A DNA stretch of 39,955 nucleotides from an uncultured Flavobacteriaceae bacterium (GTDB lineage Bacteria; Bacteroidota; Bacteroidia; Flavobacteriales; Flavobacteriaceae), in assembly GCA_913061125.1 (NCBI GenBank), contig CAJXUB010000014.1, positions 1-39,955 on the forward strand, written 5' to 3'. The stretch's first letter is position 1. Each line of letters begins with the position of its first letter. The notes under the pieces are model-generated. The model saw only the letters and a program-made list of their open reading frames with translations, was not told the DNA's origin and ran no database searches. This document shows positions 1 to 8,054 of this stretch, in pieces. Position numbers and translations under genes: made by a program.

Positions 1-112
1 CTTTGGCGGTTTGTTGTCCAGCTTCACTTTCCAACACGGCACGGCACATGGCACATTGGGCATTGACCCAAAGACCATTAAATACAATAAGAAATGTGAA
101 TATTAATCGCAA
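1..112 (-). CDS. Partial flavobacterial CAMC-motif protein (N-terminus only)
   Basis: The reading frame runs off the left edge of the window, so only about 37 residues are visible. It begins with a hydrophobic stretch resembling a signal peptide (LIFTFLIVFNGLWVNA), followed by QCAMCRAVLESEAG. The CxxC pair directly after the signal region suggests an exported protein that may bind metal or form a disulfide. The first usable start is a TTG three bases after the stop codon of the DUF420 gene. That stop (116-118) lies in the same frame, so no longer start is possible. Small proteins with this CAMC segment are known to me next to DUF420/SCO genes in flavobacteria, but I know no function. It is probably the last gene of the oxidase-assembly unit. 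Confidence 0.6.
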   Translation of the reverse strand, partial: MRLIFTFLIVFNGLWVNAQCAMCRAVLESEAGQQTAK

Positions 113-115
113 GGT

Positions 116-643
116 CTAACTGTAAAATGGAGAGATCATGATGTAAACAATAACACCAGTTACTGCCACATAAAGCCAGACTGGGAAAGCATATTTTACA
201 ATTTTTTTATGCGCCTTGTATTCGCCAAAATACGCTCGTGAATAGCTGTGAAGAACCAGTGGTATGACTACAATCGAAAGTATGATATGGGAGCTCAGAA
301 TAAAATAGTATAAAAATGGTACATTTCCCTTATACTCTGTTGGGGGGCTGGTCATGTGATAAGCGACATACATCAGTAAAAACAGCAAGGAACATGCTAC
401 TGAAGTTTTCATGAGGTTTTCATGTAGGTATACTTTTTTATTCTTTATCGCGATTAATGCTCCTATTAGAAGAACAGAAGTAATCCCGTTCATTGAAGCA
501 TAAATAGGGGGTAGAAATGTAAGGGGTTCTACATTTGGTAAACGCACAAAAAATAGTAAAGCAACTGCTAGTGGAATGATTATAGAGACCGCATTAATTA
601 GGCGGTTGTATTTTTTCTGGGCGGGTTTGGTCGTTTTATTCAT
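116..643 (-). CDS. DUF420 membrane protein (CtaM-like oxidase assembly factor)
   Basis: This 175-residue protein is almost entirely hydrophobic, with about five predicted membrane segments. One example is VSIIIPLAVALLFFVRL near the N-terminus. Histidines sit near the membrane faces (YHMTSPP, SSHIILS, LHSYSR). These features match the DUF420 family, whose Staphylococcus member CtaM is needed to mature heme-copper oxidases. The gene overlaps the end of the SCO gene by 8 bases and lies downstream of the ctaB/cox cluster, so a role in terminal-oxidase assembly in the cytoplasmic membrane is well supported by context. The precise biochemical step (heme handling or copper-centre formation) cannot be read from sequence. 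The ATG start agrees with a short charged N-terminus before the first helix. Confidence 0.85.
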   Translation of the reverse strand: MNKTTKPAQKKYNRLINAVSIIIPLAVALLFFVRLPNVEPLTFLPPIYASMNGITSVLLIGALIAIKNKKVYLHENLMKTSVACSLLFLLMYVAYHMTSPPTEYKGNVPFLYYFILSSHIILSIVVIPLVLHSYSRAYFGEYKAHKKIVKYAFPVWLYVAVTGVIVYIMISPFYS

Positions 644-1379
644 CGTTTAGTAATTTTAAAATATCTTCTTTAAGAGCAGAAATCTCTTCAGATTCGCCTT
701 CATCATTAACTTGTTCTTTTTGGCTAATCGTTCCTTTGTAATAAATTTTGGGGTTTCCGAAAGCATCGACTCTGGAGCGAATATAACCCGCTTTATCGAT
801 CAATGCAAAATTTCCTGAATGTTCAAATCCGCCAGGAGCGCCGTCAACTTGTGCAGCATAGAGATTAAATCCAACATTAGCCAAATCGTAGATATCTTCT
901 TGGGGGCCTGTCAAAAAATGCCAATTTGGATTTGTAATGCCGTATTGAGCGGCATACGCTTTTAGAACATCAACCGTGTCGTAGGTTGGATTGATGGTAA
1001 ATGAAGCAATCCCAAAGTCGTCTCTGTTGGGAAATGTATTTTGAATATCCACCAAATTTTGGCTCATTTTTGGGCAAATGGTCGGGCAAGTGGTAAAGAA
1101 AAACTCCACAAGATAGACCTTTTGTTCAAAGTTTTTATTCGTGATAATTTCTCCATGTTGATTGGTAAAACTAAATGGTGCAACTTGTTTTCGTTCGCCA
1201 TTAATAATCAAATACGATAACGATGATTCGTCGGTGACTTTAAGTTTAATATCTTGGCTTCTGCTCTCGTTGCGGGTGATGTCGCCTTGTTGGATTCTTG
1301 TCACTATTCGAGGAATGAAAATAATTCCAAAAATCAGTATAATGAATGAAACTCCTATGTATGAATACGTCTTTTTCAT
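636..1379 (-). CDS. SCO1/SenC family copper chaperone for cytochrome c oxidase
   Basis: SCO proteins are membrane-anchored thioredoxin-fold proteins that deliver copper to, or reduce, the CuA site of cytochrome c oxidase subunit II. This 247-residue protein has one N-terminal membrane anchor (about residues 8-24). It carries the copper-binding CxxxC at C98 and C102 (TTCPTICPKM) and the conserved distal histidine H187 (GGFEHSGNF), so all three ligands are present. A roughly 25-residue acidic tail (NDEGESEEIS) follows the domain. The start overlaps the previous gene's stop in an ATGA arrangement, which implies translational coupling with the Cys-less SCO-like gene upstream. Subunit II itself is not in this window. 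Confidence 0.93.
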   Translation of the reverse strand: MKKTYSYIGVSFIILIFGIIFIPRIVTRIQQGDITRNESRSQDIKLKVTDESSLSYLIINGERKQVAPFSFTNQHGEIITNKNFEQKVYLVEFFFTTCPTICPKMSQNLVDIQNTFPNRDDFGIASFTINPTYDTVDVLKAYAAQYGITNPNWHFLTGPQEDIYDLANVGFNLYAAQVDGAPGGFEHSGNFALIDKAGYIRSRVDAFGNPKIYYKGTISQKEQVNDEGESEEISALKEDILKLLNDE

Positions 1380-2083
1380 TGTTTTAAATCTTGAGCGCGT
1401 CTGGCGGTTGAGTTAAAATTTCCTTTCCTTTTTTGGCGGTATTCGGTGAATAAAATTCGCATATCGTCGCTCATTTTATTTTTCAAAACAGACACTTCCA
1501 AAACGTCATAAGAGGGTAGGCCGTAAATTGTAGAATTGGTTTCTATTTCCGTTTCATTACGGTCATCCAATCGTCCTCTTTGGTTGCGTTCACGATCAAC
1601 AACGAACACGTCACTAGAAGCCAAGGCATCGTCCAACGGTTTGGCAATCTTGAAGTTGGTGTAGGCCTGTTTTACAGCGGCTTCACTTCCAAAAGCAAAA
1701 GTCCAATAGTCTAAGGGTGCAAAAGCGTTTAAATCTTTTTGCAGGTCTCGAGCTTGTGCTTCTGCACTTAAAGGCAATAAAATAAGTACTTGAAAGCGCT
1801 TAAACCCAAAGAATTTATCATAAATAAGTTCTTTTAGGTTGAGGGCTAAGGTGGTGTCCTCCATGGGCGTTTCCCCAAAAAATCCAACCACAGACAGTCG
1901 ATCCTCTAACGCTATGGGGTTTCCATTAAAAGTTTTAAATTCTTTCAGTTCCGGGATGTTTTCCTTGACGATGTCTAGGGGCTCGTAATTGTGTTTTGAG
2001 GGGTACAGAAATAATAGAAAAAGTACCGGTAAAAAAAACAAAACAGTGAGTACAATAGGTTTCTTTATGTTGGTGACGGTCAT
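1376..2083 (-). CDS. Membrane-anchored, Cys-less thioredoxin/SCO-like protein, function unknown
   Basis: I do not recognise a named family. The 235-residue product has an N-terminal membrane anchor (residues 9-26, IVLTVLFFLPVLFLLFLY) and a presumed periplasmic domain. The segment LSVVGFFGETP followed by a helix (LALNLKELIYDKF) resembles the first strand and helix of SCO or thioredoxin, but the protein contains no cysteine, so it cannot bind copper like SCO. It is coupled to the true SCO gene by an ATGA overlap. I chose the ATG at 2083 because the upstream in-frame start at 2110 lies inside a terminator hairpin. It may be an assembly partner of SCO; that is inference from position and fold resemblance only. 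Confidence 0.7.
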   Translation of the reverse strand: MTVTNIKKPIVLTVLFFLPVLFLLFLYPSKHNYEPLDIVKENIPELKEFKTFNGNPIALEDRLSVVGFFGETPMEDTTLALNLKELIYDKFFGFKRFQVLILLPLSAEAQARDLQKDLNAFAPLDYWTFAFGSEAAVKQAYTNFKIAKPLDDALASSDVFVVDRERNQRGRLDDRNETEIETNSTIYGLPSYDVLEVSVLKNKMSDDMRILFTEYRQKRKGNFNSTARRAQDLKQ

Positions 2084-2087
2084 GATA

Positions 2088-2095
2088 CAAAAATA
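2088..2095 (-). promoter_or_regulatory. -7 box TATTTTTG for the SCO/DUF420 unit
   Basis: TATTTTTG matches the Bacteroidota -7 consensus TAnnTTTG. It lies in the T-rich tail of the preceding terminator and ends only four bases before the ATG at 2083, so a transcript from it would be leaderless or nearly so. No clear -33 TTTG is visible, because the -33 position would fall in the hairpin. Confidence 0.45.
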
Positions 2096-2097
2096 AA

Positions 2098-2124
2098 AAA
2101 AGACGGACATTCAGTCCGTCTTTT
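2098..2124 (-). terminator. Rho-independent terminator after cytochrome c oxidase subunit IV
   Basis: AAAAGACGGAC and GTCCGTCTTTT form a perfect 11-bp stem around a 5-base loop. On the minus strand a T-rich tail follows (to about 2089). The hairpin separates the ctaB-cox structural genes from the SCO assembly genes. Because the stem ends in A/T runs on both sides it could work in either direction. Confidence 0.88.
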
Positions 2125-2145
2125 AGTGATAATATATTCTTAATT

Positions 2146-2589
2146 TTAGAAATCTCGCTTGACGTAGCCGTTGGTAAAAACCGACTCGATGTAGCCCCCT
2201 TCTTGTAAAAGAATAAAAATAAGGTAACAAATTAAAAACACGGCCGTCCAAACCACAATTCTTCTCAGGAATTTCGTTTCGTCGCGCATGTGCATGAAAT
2301 CCCAAGTAATATAATACGCCTTTATGATGGTTAAGACAATAAAAATAAGGTTGAGTGTTTTAGTGTAAATGAAAGCCGAGAAAAGGATATTCAGAAGTGT
2401 AGCTCCAAATCCACCTTCAAAAGGAGTCATGGAGGGGGTCATAAGGATTTCCGGCTTATAAATACCAAGAACAACTTCAATGGCGGTAACAATTGAAAGC
2501 AATAACAAAACGCCCCAAATTTTTTGGGTGTTGGATTTAAACTTGATTATACCTCTAAAAATTTCTAATTTATGTGCGTGATCTGCCAT
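2146..2589 (-). CDS. Cytochrome c oxidase subunit IV family protein
   Basis: The 147-residue product has three predicted membrane helices (around residues 24-42, 65-90 and 108-130). Its arrangement is typical of the prokaryotic subunit IV (COX4_pro) family of caa3/aa3-type oxidases, including a His-containing N-terminus (MADHAHK). Subunit IV is a small accessory subunit that stabilises the oxidase in the cytoplasmic membrane. It follows the two subunit III genes and is the last gene before a strong terminator. The C-terminal 20 residues (EGGYIESVFTNGYVKRDF) are soluble. Family assignment rests on size, topology and context, since this family is weakly conserved. Confidence 0.82.
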   Translation of the reverse strand: MADHAHKLEIFRGIIKFKSNTQKIWGVLLLLSIVTAIEVVLGIYKPEILMTPSMTPFEGGFGATLLNILFSAFIYTKTLNLIFIVLTIIKAYYITWDFMHMRDETKFLRRIVVWTAVFLICYLIFILLQEGGYIESVFTNGYVKRDF

Positions 2590-2608
2590 TTTTTATAAAC
2601 GTTTGTTG

Positions 2609-3610
2609 TTAGACAAGATAAAAGAAGGTAAATACAAAAACCCAAACCAAATCGACAAAGTGCCAATACAGTCCAACTTTTTCTACCATTTCATAATTTT
2701 TTCTTCTCTCATAGGTTCCAATGATTACATTGAAAAATATAATGATATTGATTACTACACCTGAAAAAACGTGAAACCCGTGAAATCCTGTAATGAAGAA
2801 AAAGAAGTCGGCAAATAATGGGGCGCCATATTCGTTAACTTCCAGGTTGGCGCCTTTGACGTATCGTTTGCCGTTGGCTTTGAGTTGTTTTAACGATTCT
2901 TCTCTGGAGAGTACTGTTTTTTCGCCATCTTGATTGATGGTTTGTGTTCGAACTAGGATGTTAGGATGTGCTTCTAATCCATGATAAACGTCTTCCACTG
3001 AAAATGCGGGAAGACTTCCTTCACTAACGAACCATAATCCGTTCTTTTTCTGGTGTTGGGCCCGATCTGTGTGGGCTGCTACAGCAAATTCTTCGACGGC
3101 TACTCGTTTAAAGACCGTTTCGCCTTCAATGGTTTTGTATTCGCCAAATTGTAAAATATTTCCCCCTTTGGTTTGAATAGCACCGTAATCCCCTTTGATA
3201 AACGTTGCCCATTCCCATGCTTGCGACCCCACAAATATAAGCCCGCCAATTATGGTAAAAAACATATACCAGATGACTTTGTTTTTTTTCATTTGGTGGC
3301 CAGCGTCAACCGCCAAAACCATGGTTACTGAAGACATGATAAGAATGAAGGTCATGAAGGCGACATAAATCATGGGCAGTTCTTGGCCATGCAAAAAGGG
3401 CACGTGCGTAAAAACCTCATCGGCTATGGGCCAATAGTCTATAAATTTAAATCGTGAAAACCCATAAGCGGCCAAAAACCCTGAAAATGTTAAAGCATCA
3501 GAAACGATGAAGAACCACATCATCATTTTTCCGTAACTTGCTTTGAGGGGTTGATTTCCCCCGCCCCAAGTTTTTCCTTCTGTCCCTGTGCTAACTGCTG
3601 TAGAATTCAT
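2609..3610 (-). CDS. Cytochrome c oxidase subunit III, long form with soluble insertion
   Basis: Subunit III of heme-copper oxidases is a multi-helix membrane subunit next to the catalytic subunit I. Conserved subunit III features are visible: MMWFFIVSDALTFSGFLAAY near the N-terminus, SQAWEW in mid-protein, FITGFHGFHVFSG, and the C-terminal YWHFVDLVWVFVF signature. The length of 333 residues exceeds the usual 200-260. The excess is a hydrophilic segment of roughly 100 residues between SQAWEWATFIKG and APLFADFFFFITG (about residues 145-260) that should lie outside the membrane. The gene sits between a second, shorter subunit III gene and subunit IV on the same strand. Confidence 0.93.
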   Translation of the reverse strand: MNSTAVSTGTEGKTWGGGNQPLKASYGKMMMWFFIVSDALTFSGFLAAYGFSRFKFIDYWPIADEVFTHVPFLHGQELPMIYVAFMTFILIMSSVTMVLAVDAGHQMKKNKVIWYMFFTIIGGLIFVGSQAWEWATFIKGDYGAIQTKGGNILQFGEYKTIEGETVFKRVAVEEFAVAAHTDRAQHQKKNGLWFVSEGSLPAFSVEDVYHGLEAHPNILVRTQTINQDGEKTVLSREESLKQLKANGKRYVKGANLEVNEYGAPLFADFFFFITGFHGFHVFSGVVINIIIFFNVIIGTYERRKNYEMVEKVGLYWHFVDLVWVFVFTFFYLV

Positions 3611-3644
3611 AGTTGTTTTGTTGTTTTGAGTGATGCAAAAATAA

Positions 3645-4235
3645 TCAATTTATTTTGTTAAAGAAATATAAAAAGAAAAAGAGATAGAGCCATAAAATGT
3701 CAACAAAATGCCAAAATGTAGAGGCCAAGTCGAAGCCCAATCTATTCTTTGAGGTGTAGGGTCGTTTGAGATGTTTAACAATAATAACGCTTAGTGCAAC
3801 AAGAGCGGCCACCACATGCACAATGTGCAGCACCGCAATGATGTAGATGTAGGACATGGTTATGTTGCTGGTTGGCCCAGTAAAATTATATCCCGTTGCT
3901 ATGATTTGATTGAATCCAACAACTTGGGCGTAAATAAATGCAACGCCTAAAACAAAAACGCCTAAAAGTAACGATGTGCTCAAGGAGCGTTGGCCTTTAA
4001 TGATGGCTTTTTTGGTCAAATACAAAACAATACTGCTTGAAAAAATAACAATAGTGCTGTAGGTAAATGCCTCTGGAAGTATAAAATTATTAAGCCAATC
4101 TTCGCGGGTGCTGCTCACAATAAAAGCACTTGTAAGTCCGCCAAAAGTCATAATTAGGGATACGATACCGAACCATAGCATCATTTTTTTGGCGCGGTTA
4201 TTTTTTTGTTCGGAGGTGCCTTGAGTTAAATCCAT
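3645..4235 (-). CDS. Cytochrome c oxidase subunit III, short paralogue
   Basis: This 196-residue protein has five predicted membrane helices. It shares subunit III signatures: the N-terminal KMMLWFGIVSLIMTFGGLTSAF, then IIAVLHIVHVVAALVAL and the C-terminal FWHFVDILWLYLFFF. It lacks the soluble insertion of the adjacent longer subunit III. Two consecutive subunit III-type genes after the heme O synthase gene are a common arrangement in flavobacteria. Whether both proteins are in the same oxidase or one replaces part of the other is unclear from sequence. The ATG lies 5 bases downstream of the ctaB stop, so the two genes are surely cotranscribed. Confidence 0.92.
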   Translation of the reverse strand: MDLTQGTSEQKNNRAKKMMLWFGIVSLIMTFGGLTSAFIVSSTREDWLNNFILPEAFTYSTIVIFSSSIVLYLTKKAIIKGQRSLSTSLLLGVFVLGVAFIYAQVVGFNQIIATGYNFTGPTSNITMSYIYIIAVLHIVHVVAALVALSVIIVKHLKRPYTSKNRLGFDLASTFWHFVDILWLYLFFFLYFFNKIN

Positions 4236-4240
4236 AGCAG

Positions 4241-5134
4241 TTAAATTATTTTATCGAAAACATAAACAAGTTGTAAGGTGGTAATGTAAATGACACTGGC
4301 GAGCATGAGTTGTCTAGCCGATTGATCGGTTTGATGCTTGAATAATTTAAATCCAAAGCTTAAAAAAACCAGCCCCAAGATCACAATAAGTACGGCTGCA
4401 ACCCATGACAATTCTAAACGACCACTGTATCCAAATGCAGGAACAATTGAGATTATAATAGTCCAAGAGATGTAAATGATAATTTGCAAAATAGTGCCTT
4501 TGTCTTTGGCTCCTGTGGGTAACATTAAAAACCCGGCTTTTTTGTAATCTTCATCCAAAAACCATGCGATGGCCCAAAAATGTGGGAATTGCCAAAAAAA
4601 TTGAATCATAAATAAAACACCAGGTTCAATATCAAATCGTCCTGTAAAAGCGACCCAGCCCAACATGAACGGGATGGCCCCTGGAATGGCTCCTGCAAAT
4701 ACCGACAATGGTGTTTTTTGCTTTAAGGGGGTGTAAACGCTTGTGTATAAGAAAATGGAAATGGCGGCAAACATCGCTGTTTTGGGGTTGATACAATACA
4801 AAATTGTAAGGCCTAAAACTGTTAATAAAACCCCCAAAACAAACGCATTAATTACGGATACTCGCCCAGAAGGAATTGGTCTATTTTTTGTCCTAAACAT
4901 CAGCGCGTCCAAATCTCTTTCGATGATTTGATTAAAAACATTAGATGCCCCCACCATACAATATCCTCCAAAGGCCAATAGTACCAGAACGAGAGGATCA
5001 ATTGTTGTCGCGGCTAGAAGGTAGCCCGCAATAGAGGAAAATACGACGCTTATGGACAAACCCATCTTGGTAATCGCCTTAAAATCTTCAAAACGACTTG
5101 TAGTGGTTGGAGGTGAAACAAGGGGTTGTGGCAT
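4241..5134 (-). CDS. ctaB: Protoheme IX farnesyltransferase (heme O synthase)
   Basis: CtaB/CyoE transfers a farnesyl group from farnesyl diphosphate to heme B, giving heme O, the precursor of heme A for aa3-type oxidases. The 297-residue protein is a polytopic UbiA-superfamily enzyme. The prenyl-diphosphate/Mg binding motif is seen at NQIIERDLDALM (N68, D74, D76), followed by RTKNRPIPSGRVS, and a second acidic loop occurs at WFLDEDYKKAG. I chose the ATG at 5134 over a TTG at 5140 six bases upstream. It is the first gene of the oxidase operon and lies about 30 bases downstream of a good promoter. Confidence 0.95.
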   Translation of the reverse strand: MPQPLVSPPTTTSRFEDFKAITKMGLSISVVFSSIAGYLLAATTIDPLVLVLLAFGGYCMVGASNVFNQIIERDLDALMFRTKNRPIPSGRVSVINAFVLGVLLTVLGLTILYCINPKTAMFAAISIFLYTSVYTPLKQKTPLSVFAGAIPGAIPFMLGWVAFTGRFDIEPGVLFMIQFFWQFPHFWAIAWFLDEDYKKAGFLMLPTGAKDKGTILQIIIYISWTIIISIVPAFGYSGRLELSWVAAVLIVILGLVFLSFGFKLFKHQTDQSARQLMLASVIYITTLQLVYVFDKII

Positions 5135-5162
5135 GGCCAATAATGACTTCTGATTAGCGGTG

Positions 5163-5194
5163 CAAAGATAGGTCTAAAATCCCGCTTTTTCAAT
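5163..5194 (-). promoter_or_regulatory. Promoter of the ctaB-cox operon
   Basis: On the minus strand a -7 box TATCTTTG (5170-5163) fits TAnnTTTG exactly. A one-mismatch -33 element ATTG (5194-5191) lies 20 bases upstream, which is the usual Bacteroidota spacing. Transcription would start roughly 20 bases before the ctaB ATG. Confidence 0.7.
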
Positions 5195-5225
5195 AATTAC
5201 ATGAAAGAAATTGTTCTAAAAAACA

Positions 5226-7829
5226 CTACAATATAAACCTGTATGTTGCTTTGATTAGAAAGATGTTTTGAGGTTGCCGGTTGATAATTCCAGACTCAAA
5301 CCCGTCCAACAAACTCAGCCCCGAATCTAAGTTTGAACGAAGCCCCTGAGACCACACCAGAAAAAGTTCGGACCCGGGGATGTATTCCCAACGCATAACC
5401 AAATTGGAATTGAACTGAACGACATTAAAATCTGGGTTACCAAAACTGTAGTCCAACTGCCCGTCCTGATCTTCATCAAATTCGTATCGGTCTTCGCTAA
5501 TATTGACTTGATCTGAATTGTAGGCATAAAAACGATCCTCCAATCGATCAGCAGTGGGTGCCGTAACGTACTTAAAATCGGAATACCGCCCCCGCGATAC
5601 AAAGGGTTGGGCGTAATATTGAATGGATAAATTTGGATTTAATGTGTAATTAATTCGCAAGGAGGCTTTAATGGTTTTGTTGTCAATGGTCCCCAAAATA
5701 TACCGTTTGGAGCCGTTATAATCCAATTGAGTAACGTACTGGGTTTTGTTGGGACGAGATTCAAATTCAGGGGAGAGAGAGATGTTTAGGGCGTCAAAAG
5801 GTTGATAATTCAACTCTACTCCAAATTTTAGGAACGAAAAATTATTTTCTTTGGCTTGAGAATGAACCACACGAAAACTGGCGTTAAATCGGCGACGTTG
5901 GTCGGTATCGAACGAAATAAACTTAAAATTTTCTTCCGAAAAACGCCACCTGGGCCCACCTCTGAGCGCACTGTTTTGAAAAATTCTAGGTTTGTGAGTA
6001 AAGCCAATATTAAGCCCCCAATTGTTTAAAAAATTAATCCAACTCCTAAAATCATATTGTGTTCTGTTGTGATTGCCCTCAAAATCGTAGGAGGTAAATT
6101 GATTGAATCTTAGATTGATATTTCTAAAGACCGAAAACGGCTTGGCTGTTCGGTACCTGACATTTAGCCATTGAAACTTTTGATCGGCGCGTCTTAAAAA
6201 TCCAATGTCATTAATTTCCAGCTCCGGCGAGGTCCACTTAAATCCTGTGCTGTAATTCCAATTTCTGCCGCCATCTTTACCAATCTCAATCAATCCACCC
6301 GTTCCCGTTAAACTGGTTTTGTTGGGATCAACATTGAGATGTGTGGCATCATCCCTTTGGAACAAGTGGGTCAAGCTCTCTTGGGTGGCTTTTATGGCCT
6401 CTGGACTTCCTGTCACATGGCTCATTACAGCATTGGTTTGAAAATAGTAGGTTCGATTATTCCATTGATGTCTAAAATCAATACCGCCAGAATAAGCTGC
6501 CTTTCTCAACTTTGAGGTTTCTTCACTAATAGATCGGTTTGTGGCCGTAAAAATCCCTCCCAGAAAGGTATTGCGGTCATTCATATCTTTCTGAACACGT
6601 CCCACAAAATAATTGGTAAACGGCTCCACAAGGGTATCGGAAACAGCACCATTGTTGTTGATTTCCATAAATTCTCTTGAGGTTACACTTTCTAAAACCC
6701 CAATGGACCATCCGTCTTTTGTTTTTCCACTAAATTTGGCCGCGCCTAAAATGGTGGTATTTTGCGGCCTATTGGTATACGACCCTGAAGGGGTTGAAGG
6801 AAAAACTTGAGGCGCTCGTCCGATTCGTCTGGAGAAAAATAGATTGTCTCGATTGCCTGCAAATTGATAATCAAAAATATTTTTATTTTCAACAAAAAAC
6901 GGCCGTTGTTCTCTGTTGAAAATTTCAAAACCATCCAAAGCAATAGCGGCCGGATCGGCTTCCACTTGACCAAAATCTGGATTGACCGTCACATCTAAAG
7001 TTAAATCATTTGTGATGCCAATTTTCGCATCCAATCCTGCGTTTAATTTATAATCGCGCCCATCGCGGTAAGGATTTCCCGCTTGGGCTTCATAGGTTTC
7101 CATTTGAGCCACCGTAAACGGTTGAATTTCAATTTGCTTTTGAGGTATGATATTTTTTAATCCACGAAGCTCCCCAGCTTCGCTTACCCACCCTGGGGAC
7201 CCTACCGGAATGCGGTCCCAAGCCGATAATTCATTTTGCCTGAAATATTGACGAATCACGTTTAGCCCCCAAACTTGCTCCTGGGCATTCCCAAAACGGA
7301 GCTGACTCAGAGGTATTTTCATTTCGGCGGACCATCCTTCTGGAACAATTTGTGCTTTAGTACTCCAAATGGGGTTCCAACTATCATCAATGTTATTGCC
7401 ATTGTCGGTTGCAATTTCATCCCCTCGGACTCCAGCGGCTGTGACGGTAAACAAAAAAGCGGTTCGTAAATCGTGGTAACTGTCAATGAGAATATTAATA
7501 CGATCTCCTTCAAATCCGTCGCGCCTTGTGAGTCGTTTTGTAATGGTTTTCGGTTCAGAATCAAGGGCTAATACGGCAATATAGAGGTATTTTTGATCGT
7601 ATAAAATTTTGAATTTTGTTTGTTCAGAAGGTGGGGTGTTCTCATCGGGGCTAACCTCAATAAAGTCTGTGCCCCACGGGACGTTGTCCCAGGGCGATTC
7701 GTCAATAATACCATCTATATTTATGGAATTTTCAAGTGGAATTTCCTGGGTAACGTATTGTTTTCGAGGTGTGGTTTGGGAGGCCAACGAAACGCTAAAC
7801 AAAACAAAGGGTAAGAGGTATTTTATCAT
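5226..7829 (-). CDS. DUF5916 protein with N-terminal carbohydrate-binding-like (CBM9-type) domain
   Basis: The 867-residue product begins with a signal peptide (MIKYLLPFVLFSVSLAS, then QTTPRKQ). Residues about 25-200 resemble the family 9 carbohydrate-binding / DOMON-like fold: INIDGIIDESPWDNVP, then LYIAVLALDSEP, then ILIDSYHDLRTAFLFTV. The remainder is rich in alternating beta-strands ending in an aromatic-rich C-terminus (NIFLIKATYRFIL), consistent with an outer-membrane barrel and the DUF5916 family. Such proteins are common in Bacteroidota, and their substrate is not established. The ATG at 7829 places the signal peptide at the N-terminus; longer in-frame starts lie upstream of the probable promoter box at 7861-7868. 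It appears to be a single-gene unit. Confidence 0.9.
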   Translation of the reverse strand: MIKYLLPFVLFSVSLASQTTPRKQYVTQEIPLENSINIDGIIDESPWDNVPWGTDFIEVSPDENTPPSEQTKFKILYDQKYLYIAVLALDSEPKTITKRLTRRDGFEGDRINILIDSYHDLRTAFLFTVTAAGVRGDEIATDNGNNIDDSWNPIWSTKAQIVPEGWSAEMKIPLSQLRFGNAQEQVWGLNVIRQYFRQNELSAWDRIPVGSPGWVSEAGELRGLKNIIPQKQIEIQPFTVAQMETYEAQAGNPYRDGRDYKLNAGLDAKIGITNDLTLDVTVNPDFGQVEADPAAIALDGFEIFNREQRPFFVENKNIFDYQFAGNRDNLFFSRRIGRAPQVFPSTPSGSYTNRPQNTTILGAAKFSGKTKDGWSIGVLESVTSREFMEINNNGAVSDTLVEPFTNYFVGRVQKDMNDRNTFLGGIFTATNRSISEETSKLRKAAYSGGIDFRHQWNNRTYYFQTNAVMSHVTGSPEAIKATQESLTHLFQRDDATHLNVDPNKTSLTGTGGLIEIGKDGGRNWNYSTGFKWTSPELEINDIGFLRRADQKFQWLNVRYRTAKPFSVFRNINLRFNQFTSYDFEGNHNRTQYDFRSWINFLNNWGLNIGFTHKPRIFQNSALRGGPRWRFSEENFKFISFDTDQRRRFNASFRVVHSQAKENNFSFLKFGVELNYQPFDALNISLSPEFESRPNKTQYVTQLDYNGSKRYILGTIDNKTIKASLRINYTLNPNLSIQYYAQPFVSRGRYSDFKYVTAPTADRLEDRFYAYNSDQVNISEDRYEFDEDQDGQLDYSFGNPDFNVVQFNSNLVMRWEYIPGSELFLVWSQGLRSNLDSGLSLLDGFESGIINRQPQNIFLIKATYRFIL

Positions 7830-7860
7830 GATGAATAAAGTAGGTGTGTGATGGTTGTGG

Positions 7861-7868
7861 CAAATATA
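7861..7868 (-). promoter_or_regulatory. -7 box TATATTTG for the DUF5916 gene
   Basis: TATATTTG on the minus strand matches TAnnTTTG and lies 31 bases before the chosen ATG at 7829. I see no convincing -33 element at the usual distance. The neighbouring 7880-7970 stretch is AT-rich and contains no recognisable gene. Confidence 0.5.
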
Positions 7869-7971
7869 TCGGAGCTGCAACGATATTTCATTAAGATTTT
7901 AAAATTTTTAACACTTGCAAAGATACGATTTAAGCTTAGAGTGATAAACCAAAAAATATCCGCCGATAGAT

Positions 7972-8003
7972 TTTGTTAATAACAATTTATAATTGTAGAT
8001 TTG
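7972..8003 (+). promoter_or_regulatory. Promoter of the rplM-rpsI operon
   Basis: TTTG at 7972-7975 and TAGATTTG at 7996-8003 are separated by 20 bases and both match the Bacteroidota consensus (TTTG, 19-21 bases, TAnnTTTG). This is the best promoter in the window. It leaves a leader of about 45 bases before the GTG of rplM, with an AGAGG stretch in it. Confidence 0.82.
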
Positions 8004-8054
8004 CAAACTCTTTTTTTGGAGAGGATATACATTATTAAGAAAATAGTTAGTATT

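Noticed and set aside
5327-5602. Alternative open frames inside the DUF5916 gene and other large genes
   Set aside because: They lie in other frames of well-supported genes, lack homology signatures or promoter context, and look like shadows of coding bias.
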